Assembly: GCA_017964005.1 (NCBI GenBank)
Contig: JAGCSR010000023.1
Coordinates: forward strand, 1 to 57,218
DNA from: Clostridiales bacterium
GTDB lineage: Bacteria > Bacillota > Clostridia > Saccharofermentanales > Saccharofermentanaceae
Reading direction: 5' to 3'
DNA length: 57,218 nucleotides
Shown piece after piece: positions 26,824 to 33,806 of this stretch. The position numbers and the translations under genes are program-made. How positions within the stretch are numbered: the stretch's first letter is position 1; every line of letters begins with the position of its first letter. The notes beneath the pieces are model-generated. The model saw nothing but the letters and a program-made list of their open reading frames with translations. It searched no databases and was not told where the DNA came from.

Positions 26824-27404
26824 GAACATCCAAACTGTATATCCTTGTGATGCTTTCCTTAGCTTCGATCCTGCTGGCATCCTGTTCCGGCGGGTCGTCC
26901 GTTAAGCCTTCGGAGGAGACAACAGTTCTTCCGTTTGAAGACGCGGTGATGCAGTATCTCGGAGATTACAGTTATACGGATACCGAGGCAGCCTTCGTGT
27001 ATGAGAAGATAGAAGACGAGACAGACGATCAGGGCAATCCCTTCTACGGGATCTTGTACCGGGAGATCAAAGACCTTCCGGGAGTACTGCACCAGAAGGA
27101 TTTCCCCGTTCTCATATATTTCTACAGCTCGCAAAGTTCCGATACCGGCGGCATGACCGCTGCTGCCGAGGATCTGGCGCAGACCTTGTCCGGAAGGGTG
27201 TTGACCGTATCGATAGATGCCCTGTCCCACAGGGATATCGCAGGCGACTATGAGATCGAAGCTCTCCCGGAATTCGTCCTTATTGAGAAGGGCACATGCA
27301 AGTCCTCCTTCAAGAGTTCCGAGTACGGTTATTGGGATGCAGATGATGTTGTCGAGTGGATAACTTCTTGCGGTTATGCCCCCGACATGAGTAAACTTGA
27401 GTAA
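26820..27404 (+). CDS. Thioredoxin-fold lipoprotein without CxxC
   Basis: A 194-residue predicted lipoprotein. The ATG at 26820 overlaps the preceding stop and gives a proper signal peptide with lipobox LASC (Cys near residue 21); an upstream in-frame start would bury it. The mature part resembles a thioredoxin fold (FPVLIYFYSS, then VLTVSIDAL, EIEALPEFVLIEKG with the cis-Pro region) but the active-site position reads SSQSSDTGG with no CxxC, so it should not be a disulfide oxidoreductase. An adaptor or binding role is more plausible. Neighbours are an Fe-S carrier and an IspF-like gene. Confidence 0.7.
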   Translation: MRTSKLYILVMLSLASILLASCSGGSSVKPSEETTVLPFEDAVMQYLGDYSYTDTEAAFVYEKIEDETDDQGNPFYGILYREIKDLPGVLHQKDFPVLIYFYSSQSSDTGGMTAAAEDLAQTLSGRVLTVSIDALSHRDIAGDYEIEALPEFVLIEKGTCKSSFKSSEYGYWDADDVVEWITSCGYAPDMSKLE

Positions 27405-27427
27405 GAAAGACAAAGCGGAGGTACGGT

Positions 27428-27925
27428 ATGGAATACGCATATATTTCTGCGATCGGACAGGATTCCCACAGGTTCGAGCACGACATCGACATAGATAACA
27501 AGATAGTCCTGGGAGGGGTAGAGATCCCAAATAACAGAAAGCTGTCAGCAAACAGCGACGGCGATGTCATCCTCCACGCTCTGACTAATGCCGTATCAGG
27601 ATACACTACCGTCAATGTCCTGGGGTATTCGGCTGATAAGATGTGCCTTGAGCAGGGTATAACCGACAGCCGTGTCTATCTTGCGGAGGCCTTATCTCAT
27701 CTCGGGGATGCTTCGATATGTCATGTCTCGGTATCGGTGGAGTGTCTCGTTCCCAAGCTCAAGCCTCACATTCCCGCCATAAGAACGAGTATCGCAGGAC
27801 TTCTGGGGATGCCCGAGACATCAGTCGGGATAACCGCCACAACAGGCGAACGACTGACGGGCCCGGGAAGAGGCGAGGGGATAAGTGTTTTCGCGGTGAT
27901 CACGGTTAAGAAACCTTTGGAATAA
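27428..27925 (+). CDS. ispF: Divergent IspF (MEcPP synthase) homologue
   Basis: Homologue of 2-C-methyl-D-erythritol 2,4-cyclodiphosphate synthase, fifth step of the MEP isoprenoid pathway. Metal ligands Asp12 and His14 (GQDSHRF) and His50 (DVILHAL) are kept, as is the closing GPGRGEG. The usual AHSDGDV reads ANSDGDV, so the histidine equivalent to E. coli His34 is Asn42, and the conserved GDIGxxFPDTDP loop is replaced by an unrelated sequence (VNVLGYSADKM). At 165 residues the size is normal. It may still be the only IspF, or may have another substrate. GCGGAGG precedes the ATG. ispD is 3 kb away on the other strand. Confidence 0.75.
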   Translation: MEYAYISAIGQDSHRFEHDIDIDNKIVLGGVEIPNNRKLSANSDGDVILHALTNAVSGYTTVNVLGYSADKMCLEQGITDSRVYLAEALSHLGDASICHVSVSVECLVPKLKPHIPAIRTSIAGLLGMPETSVGITATTGERLTGPGRGEGISVFAVITVKKPLE

Positions 27926-27945
27926 CTTTTTTATGGTTGTATAAT
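27917..27945 (+). promoter_or_regulatory. Promoter of the LRR-SLH protein gene
   Basis: TTGGAA (27917-27922) and TATAAT (27940-27945) are 17 bp apart. The -35 overlaps the end of the IspF-like gene. The ribosome site GGGGAGG and ATG 27979 follow. Confidence 0.7.
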
Positions 27946-27978
27946 GTGGATAGTCTGAGTATTTGGGGAGGTACGACT

Positions 27979-30009
27979 ATGGCACATTTGTTTTCGAAGG
28001 CAAAGATCTGTCTTGCTGCAGGAAGCGCAGCACTGGCACTTCTCATTCTGATCACACCGGGCAAAGTCGTCAGTGCCGCAGGCGGGGTGCCGGTTGATGA
28101 AGCTCATTTCCCTGATAAGAATTTCAGGAGTTATATCACCAAGAATATCGATAAGGACAGCGACGGGAAACTGTCGGAAGAAGAGATCGCGAATACGACG
28201 TATATCAGCGTATCCAAGATGAATATCAAGAGCCTTGACGGTGTAGAGTGCTTTACGGCTATTACTTCTCTTACCTGTGACGGCAACGAGCTTACCAAGA
28301 TCGATGTGAGCAAGAACACATTGCTTCGCAGTCTGGACTGCCAAAACAACAAGATCGATTCACTGGTTCTCGGTAACAATAAAGAACTGTGGCAGCTGAA
28401 AGCATATAATAACAAACTCACTGATATAGATCTGTCTGCGAATACGGATCTTGGTCAATTGTATATCAGCCGCAATCAGATCAGGCAGATCGATCTTTCC
28501 AACAATAAGAAACTGACGGTTTTGGAGTTGGGATACAACAAACTCGTATCACTTGATCTTACCGGGGTTACAGACCTTGGTATAGCGAGTATCAATAACA
28601 ACAAGCTGAGCGAGCTGGATATCGATTCTCTGACTCAGCTGAGTGATCTGGATGTTTCCCATAACAATCTCACCACGATAGATACATCCACTAATAAGGC
28701 TCTTTCCAAACTGAATGTTAACTACAATAAACTTACTTCGCTTGATATTTCCGGCAACGGTAATCTGTCATTCCTGTATGCGGATTCCAACGATCTGACC
28801 GATGTGAAATTGAGCAAGGACATCTTCGGCATATTTGTTAACAACAACAAGCTTACAAGCCTTGATGTTAAGGTCTGCGAAAAACTGTACAGCATCGAAT
28901 GCGGCCATAATCAGCTTACGAGCCTTGATCTGTCCGGCAATAAGAAACTCAGGGAGCTGTCCTGTATCTATAACGAGCTGACAGAATTGGATATATCCGG
29001 GAATACCGATGAATTTGCCCGTCTGTATTGCTACGGCAATAAGATCGGGACGTTGGATGTAAGCATGAACAAATTCTTCGTTGAAGGCATCGAGAAGGGT
29101 ATCCTTACCGTTGGAAAGACAGAATCCGGTACCAGTTATTTCAAGTACGAATACGAGAAAGGCAACGGAGACTCCGGTGAATATGCCCACGACATAATCG
29201 CTTACGATGAATCTACCACCGTAATTGACGGAACCAGCGGTTCCGTAAAGCTGGATAAGACATCCGAAGAGATCGTCTGCGGCAAATCCCTGTTGATCAG
29301 TGCTTCGATTACCGGTATCTCCGGAGATGTCGTATGGAAGTCCTCTGATGAGAATGTCGCCAAGGTAAGTTCTTCAGGTAATGTTACGGCAAAGATGGCA
29401 GGTACCGTCACCATCAGCGCGGCTGTCGGAACGAAGAAAGCAGCCTGCAGAGTAAGGGTTCTCTATAAGGATGTTACCAACAAATCCGAATTCTGGTTTA
29501 CTCCTACCAACGAACTGACAGAGATGGGTGTAGTCAAAGGATACGACAAGCAGACGAAATTCAAGCCTGCCAATGAATGCACCAGAGCCCAGATGCTGAC
29601 ATTTATCTGGAGGCTCAAAGGATCTCCGGAACCTGATGCCCAGAAGTGCAAGTTCCCTGATGTCAAGAAGAGCGATTACTTCTATAAGCCTGTTATCTGG
29701 GCCGTAGAGAACGGCATCACCACGGGTTACAGCGACGGCAAGTTCAAACCTCAGAATGTATGCACCAGAGCTCAGACAGTCACATTCCTTTGGAGACTTG
29801 CAGGAGAACCTGATCCTCAGGCCGACGATTGCAAGTTCAAGGATGTCAAAAAGTCTGATTACTTCTATATTCCCGTAATCTGGGCATCCGAGCAGAAGAT
29901 CGTTGCCGGCTATAAGGACAAGACATTCAGGCCTCAGGGCAAGTGCCTCAGACGCCAGATGGTCACATTCCTTTACAAGTACTACCAGAATGTGGGTGTA
30001 GGCAAATAA
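27979..30009 (+). CDS. Secreted LRR / Big2 / SLH surface protein
   Basis: A 676-residue secreted protein held to the wall by SLH domains. ATG 27979 (GGGGAGG upstream) gives a signal peptide ending VVSAAGG. Next comes an EF-hand-like loop DKDSDGKLSEEE (about residues 42-53), then a long run of leucine-rich repeats of the LTxLDLSxNKxL type to about residue 385, a bacterial Ig-like Big2 domain (VVWKSSDENVAKVSSSG, near 450-500) and three SLH modules (about 510-675), the second and third containing KSDYFYKPVIWAVENGI and KSDYFYIPVIWASEQ. LRR domains suggest protein or host-ligand binding. It stands alone between its promoter and a strong terminator. Confidence 0.88.
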   Translation: MAHLFSKAKICLAAGSAALALLILITPGKVVSAAGGVPVDEAHFPDKNFRSYITKNIDKDSDGKLSEEEIANTTYISVSKMNIKSLDGVECFTAITSLTCDGNELTKIDVSKNTLLRSLDCQNNKIDSLVLGNNKELWQLKAYNNKLTDIDLSANTDLGQLYISRNQIRQIDLSNNKKLTVLELGYNKLVSLDLTGVTDLGIASINNNKLSELDIDSLTQLSDLDVSHNNLTTIDTSTNKALSKLNVNYNKLTSLDISGNGNLSFLYADSNDLTDVKLSKDIFGIFVNNNKLTSLDVKVCEKLYSIECGHNQLTSLDLSGNKKLRELSCIYNELTELDISGNTDEFARLYCYGNKIGTLDVSMNKFFVEGIEKGILTVGKTESGTSYFKYEYEKGNGDSGEYAHDIIAYDESTTVIDGTSGSVKLDKTSEEIVCGKSLLISASITGISGDVVWKSSDENVAKVSSSGNVTAKMAGTVTISAAVGTKKAACRVRVLYKDVTNKSEFWFTPTNELTEMGVVKGYDKQTKFKPANECTRAQMLTFIWRLKGSPEPDAQKCKFPDVKKSDYFYKPVIWAVENGITTGYSDGKFKPQNVCTRAQTVTFLWRLAGEPDPQADDCKFKDVKKSDYFYIPVIWASEQKIVAGYKDKTFRPQGKCLRRQMVTFLYKYYQNVGVGK

Positions 30010-30040
30010 CGATAAGGATTAACTGAATGTAGTATCACTG

Positions 30041-30069
30041 AAGACCGCCCAGGCCTGGGCGGTCTTTTT
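30041..30069 (+). terminator. Strong intrinsic terminator
   Basis: A 26-bp perfect palindrome (30041-30066, arms of 13, starting AAGACCGCCCAGG) is followed by T residues to 30069. It lies 31 bases after the LRR-SLH gene's stop and should end that transcript before the hairpin array. Confidence 0.85.
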
Positions 30070-30087
30070 CGGGCAGACAATGAGTGG

Positions 30088-30280
30088 TTTCTATCAAATC
30101 GCCGATTTTAAGGATTTGATAGAAAAAATACAGGCAGGGTTTCTATCAAATTATCTTTTTCGAGGATCTGATAGGAAAAATAAGGAGATCTTCCTATCAA
30201 CTCTGTGTTTTCGAAGATTTGATAGAAATATTTAGGCTTTTTTTCCTATCAAAATCCCAATCTTGAAGATTTGATAGAAA
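30088..30280. repeat. Four-unit hairpin array, 51-52 bp period
   Basis: The 305-base gap 30010-30314 between convergent genes holds the terminator above and then four 38-bp inverted-repeat units at 30088-30125, 30140-30177, 30191-30228 and 30243-30280. Each is an 11-base left arm (TTTCTATCAAA type), 16 bases, and an 11-base right arm (TTTGATAGAAA type). Unit starts are 52, 51 and 52 bases apart. Unit 1 is a perfect 13-bp stem when extended. The left half of the 16-base core varies; the right half keeps TTTTcGAaGA. Function unknown. Confidence 0.9.
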
Positions 30281-30314
30281 AGGTGATTATGGGATCAGTA
30301 AATACAAAGAAAAC

Positions 30315-31007
30315 TCAGACCTTGAGCATCCCTTCTGCCGAGGAGATGTCCTCGGGGGTCGTGATCTTGATGTTGGAATAGCTGCCGTCAACGACTGCAA
30401 CATCGATATCCGCAAGTTCCGCGAACATGACATCATCCGTTATCTCATGGGAGATTAGTTCGGGCTTAAAGCAGGATACCATGGCATGATATTTGAATCC
30501 CTGGGGTGTCTGGACTTCCACATAGTTCGAACGGCAGGGGGTTGATTCCACGATAATGTCACTGCCACGGCGGGCAACCTTTTTGAGAGTGTTTTTCTCG
30601 GCAACACCGCAGACTGCCGCATCGAACCGGTCCAGTGCCTCCAGGACCCGGCAGATGATGTCTTTTGTCACAAGACATCTTGCGCCGTCATGTATCAGTA
30701 CTTTGGTATCTGAGGATATATCTTCCAGTCCCTCAAGGGATTTAAGGCCGTTATATACCGAGTTTGCGCGGGTATCGCCGCCTGGAGCAAAACGCACGGG
30801 AAGATCGGACAGCGCATCGCGGATATCTTCTTCCGATTCGCCTCCTGCAACGACTGTGATCCTGCATTCCGGGAAGTTATCGGTAAAGACCTTCACCGTT
30901 CTTCTGATGATGGGCATGCCGCCTATCTCCAAAAGGAGTTTGGGAGTATCTCCTCCCATTCTCGAACCCGATCCTGCCGCCGGGATTATCACTTCGAATC
31001 TTTCCAT
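30315..31007 (-). CDS. ispD: 2-C-methyl-D-erythritol 4-phosphate cytidylyltransferase
   Basis: Third step of the MEP isoprenoid pathway: CTP plus methylerythritol phosphate to the CDP derivative. The 230-residue protein has the nucleotide-binding IIPAAGSGSRMGGDTPKLL, VLIHDGARCLVTKDI, EVQTPQGF and DDVMFAE, then ITTPEDI near the end. It is last in a minus-strand run after radA (16-base gap), a common Firmicute pairing. The hairpin array lies just beyond its stop. Confidence 0.92.
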   Translation of the reverse strand: MERFEVIIPAAGSGSRMGGDTPKLLLEIGGMPIIRRTVKVFTDNFPECRITVVAGGESEEDIRDALSDLPVRFAPGGDTRANSVYNGLKSLEGLEDISSDTKVLIHDGARCLVTKDIICRVLEALDRFDAAVCGVAEKNTLKKVARRGSDIIVESTPCRSNYVEVQTPQGFKYHAMVSCFKPELISHEITDDVMFAELADIDVAVVDGSYSNIKITTPEDISSAEGMLKV

Positions 31008-31023
31008 ATCCCGTACCTTTCTT

Positions 31024-32454
31024 TTACGCGAAAAGTATATCTACCGCTTCTCTCAGATTATCTGCATATATGAATTCAAGTCCCGACAGCACCTTGGCAT
31101 CAGGTGTTCCCGCGGATGCAAGAGCCTTCTCGATAGTTGCCTTGCAGGACCCGGGGAGAACAACGGAGGTTATGCCGGGCTGGGTGGAATCCAGTATCCT
31201 CTTGACGACCCTCGTAACGGGACGGATCTCGCCGGACAATCCTATCTCACCCAGTATCAGGGAAGAGGATTTGCAGGCGACATTCTCGGCAGAGGATATC
31301 ACTGCCAGTGCGATGGCAAGATCGCAGGCAGGATCAGTTATCTTAAGTCCGCCTATAACATTCACAAAGCAGTCCTTGGTGTAAAGTCCCAAAGACAGCA
31401 TCTTCTCGCAGACTGCCAGGATCATGGCGACACGGCTCCTGTCAGGTCCCGAGGTCATTCGCTGTGGATTGGAATAACAGCTGTCGGTAACGAGAGCCTG
31501 TATCTCCACGGGTACCGCGCCGCTCCCCTCCAATGTGGATGTCATGACGGATCCGGGAACGTTCAGGGGGCGCCCGAAGAGGAGCAGGGCTTTGCTGCTG
31601 TCAACGGGAGTAAGGCCTCTGTCGCCCATCTCAAAGAATGCCAGTTCTCCGGATTTGCCGAACCTGTTCTTCATGGTCCTTAAGATCCTGTATGCGCCGG
31701 TCCCGTCGCCTTCGAAGGACAGGACAGTATCCACCATATGCTCCAGGGTCTTGGGTCCGGCTATGGATCCTTCCTTGGTAATGTGACCGACCAGGATTAT
31801 CGGCATGTTGTTGGACTTGGCGATGCGGATGAGCCCCGCCGTAACTTCACGGGCCTGGGACACGCTTCCCGGCGTTCCGGTTATCTTGTCGGAATATAAA
31901 GTCTGGATGGAATCGATGATGCAAAGAGCGGGCATCGTCTTCTTCATCTCGTCTGCTATGGTCTCGAATCTTGTGTGGGCGCAGATCAGAAGATCACGGG
32001 ATACTCCGATCCTCTCGGCTCTCATCTTGATCTGGGCGGGAGATTCTTCGCCGGATACATACATGATGTCTCCTTTTGCCTTGTAAGAATCTGCCATCTG
32101 CAGAAGGATAGTGGATTTGCCTATGCCGGGCTCGCCCGCCACCAGGGTTATGGATCCTTCCGTGATGCCGCCGCCGAAGAGCATGTCGAGCTGGGCTATG
32201 CCCGTGGAGTGTCTCTTATAGTCGAGCTTGCCTGCATCGGAGAGTCTTACGGTCGCATCCGAATCGGTCCAGGAGAAGGTGTTGGAAGTAAAGACAGGAG
32301 CATCGGCTCTTGAATTCTTCTCGGACTTGGAAGACGTGTCGTCAGGTGCTTCCACCAGTGTGTTGAAGCCGCCGCAACCGGGGCACTTGCCCATCCATCC
32401 TATTGTCTCTGTTCCGCATTCGGTGCAGAAGAAAGCATTGTTTTTCTTCGCCAT
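31024..32454 (-). CDS. radA: DNA repair protein RadA
   Basis: RecA-like ATPase/helicase acting in recombination intermediate processing. The 476-residue product has an N-terminal C4 zinc finger (CTECG, then CPGCGG), Walker A GEPGIGKST, Walker B CIIDSIQT, the RadA-specific KNRFG motif (MKNRFGKSGEL) and a Lon-protease-like C-terminal domain with LGEIGLSGEIRPV. The order dapL-radA-ispD on the minus strand, with 21- and 16-base gaps, implies one transcript. Confidence 0.95.
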   Translation of the reverse strand: MAKKNNAFFCTECGTETIGWMGKCPGCGGFNTLVEAPDDTSSKSEKNSRADAPVFTSNTFSWTDSDATVRLSDAGKLDYKRHSTGIAQLDMLFGGGITEGSITLVAGEPGIGKSTILLQMADSYKAKGDIMYVSGEESPAQIKMRAERIGVSRDLLICAHTRFETIADEMKKTMPALCIIDSIQTLYSDKITGTPGSVSQAREVTAGLIRIAKSNNMPIILVGHITKEGSIAGPKTLEHMVDTVLSFEGDGTGAYRILRTMKNRFGKSGELAFFEMGDRGLTPVDSSKALLLFGRPLNVPGSVMTSTLEGSGAVPVEIQALVTDSCYSNPQRMTSGPDRSRVAMILAVCEKMLSLGLYTKDCFVNVIGGLKITDPACDLAIALAVISSAENVACKSSSLILGEIGLSGEIRPVTRVVKRILDSTQPGITSVVLPGSCKATIEKALASAGTPDAKVLSGLEFIYADNLREAVDILFA

Positions 32455-32475
32455 GAGAGCCTCCGGTGATCAGGA

Positions 32476-33663
32476 TCAAAGGAGCTTATCGAGTCTCGCG
32501 ACCGCTTCTGCCGTAGCTTCGGCCGATCCGAAAGAAGTAAGGCGGAAGAATCCCGCGCCTGCCTCTCCGAACCCTTCGCCGGGAGTCCCGACGACCTGAG
32601 CTTCATTGAGCAGCATATCGAAAAACTCCCATCCGCCCATGCCGTTCGGACACTTAAGCCAGATGTAGGGGGAGTTGGTGCCGCCCGTATACCAGATGCC
32701 CTTCTTTGACATGAGATCAGCGATCATCTTCGCGTTATTGCGGTAGTAATCTATTGCTTCCATGCAGGCTTCTATACCCTTTACGGAGAGGGCAGCCTGG
32801 GCGCCTCTCTGGACGGGGTAGTTGACGCCGTTGAACTTGGTGGCCTGACGTCTTGCCCAGAGCTTCTGGAGCTTAACACCGCCGGCATCAAGTCCGGAAG
32901 GTACTACCGTCCATCCGCAGCGGGTTCCGGTGAAACCTGCGAACTTGCTGAATGAGCAGATCTCCACGGCACACTGATCTGCGCCTTCGATCTCGAAGAT
33001 CGAGTGAGGGATGTCCTCGGTGATGAATGCTTCATATGCCGCATCGAAGATGATGAGCGATCCGGTCTTAAGAGCATAATCAACCCAAGCCTTGAGACCG
33101 TCTCTTGTATAGACCGCGCCTGTGGGGTTGTTGGGGGAGCAGATGTAGATCACATAAGGCTTATCGCCGGTGGTTATGTCGGAAGGGGAGGGTGTGAACC
33201 CGTTGTCGGCGCTTCCGGTCACCAGGTTGATGTGATTGCCGTTCATGGTGTTGGAATCGAGATAAACGGGGTATACGGGATCCGGGATCAGGATCTCATT
33301 GGATCCCAGGATATCCGGGAAGTTGCCGCAGTCGCTCTTGGCGCCGTCCGACACGAAGATGTCCGATGCCGGTACGGATGACCCGTTCCTTGTATAGTAA
33401 TCGCTTATTGCCTGCCTTAAGAAATCGTATCCGTATTCCGGGGGATAACCTCTGAAGGTCTCTTTGACTCCCATCTCGGCTACAGCCTCAGTCATGGCAT
33501 CGACCACGACTTTGTTGAGAGGGAGGGTAACGTCTCCGATACCCAGTCTTATTACCGAAGCGGAAGGGTTGGCTTCCTGGTATTTTCTGACCCTGGCGCC
33601 AATCTCCGAGAATAGATAAGTTTCCTTGATGTTGGCAAAATTGCTGTTGGCATTAATGTTCAT
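32476..33663 (-). CDS. dapL: LL-diaminopimelate aminotransferase
   Basis: Converts tetrahydrodipicolinate directly to LL-diaminopimelate, bypassing the succinyl/acetyl route. The 395-residue class I aminotransferase has IRLGIGDVTLPL, the DapL-typical VFVSDGAKSDCGNF-like segment (FVSDGAKSDCGNF), ICSPNNPTGAVYT and the PLP lysine in SFSKFAGFTGTRCGW. Its product is the substrate of DapF, which this genome carries fused to CarB, so the window holds both last steps to meso-DAP. A promoter with a palindrome lies upstream. Confidence 0.92.
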   Translation of the reverse strand: MNINANSNFANIKETYLFSEIGARVRKYQEANPSASVIRLGIGDVTLPLNKVVVDAMTEAVAEMGVKETFRGYPPEYGYDFLRQAISDYYTRNGSSVPASDIFVSDGAKSDCGNFPDILGSNEILIPDPVYPVYLDSNTMNGNHINLVTGSADNGFTPSPSDITTGDKPYVIYICSPNNPTGAVYTRDGLKAWVDYALKTGSLIIFDAAYEAFITEDIPHSIFEIEGADQCAVEICSFSKFAGFTGTRCGWTVVPSGLDAGGVKLQKLWARRQATKFNGVNYPVQRGAQAALSVKGIEACMEAIDYYRNNAKMIADLMSKKGIWYTGGTNSPYIWLKCPNGMGGWEFFDMLLNEAQVVGTPGEGFGEAGAGFFRLTSFGSAEATAEAVARLDKLL

Positions 33664-33687
33664 GTGAGTGCCCGTCCTTACTGTTCG

Positions 33688-33717
33688 TCTATAATATGCA
33701 ATGTATTATACATTCAA
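33688..33717 (-). promoter_or_regulatory. dapL promoter with internal palindrome
   Basis: On the minus strand TTGAAT (33717-33712) and TATAGA (33693-33688) are 18 bp apart. The perfect 15-bp palindrome AATGTATTATACATT (33700-33714) sits between them and overlaps the -35, a good position for a repressor site. Confidence 0.5.
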
Positions 33718-33750
33718 AAAGGGATATTGGCATATTAAATATGCTCTCGG

Positions 33751-33779
33751 TTGAATATGTGTACGATTTTTGGTATAAA
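33751..33779 (+). promoter_or_regulatory. Promoter of the DUF885 lipoprotein gene
   Basis: TTGAAT (33751-33756) and TATAAA (33774-33779) are 17 bp apart, with TG preceding the -10. AGGGAGG and ATG 33807 follow. Confidence 0.7.
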
Positions 33780-33806
33780 AGGAAATGCAAAGGGAGGATT
33801 AGCAAT

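Noticed and set aside
30088..30280. CRISPR array
   Set aside because: Units are inverted repeats with partly conserved cores and short gaps of 13-14 bases; there are no uniform direct repeats with unique spacers and no cas genes.
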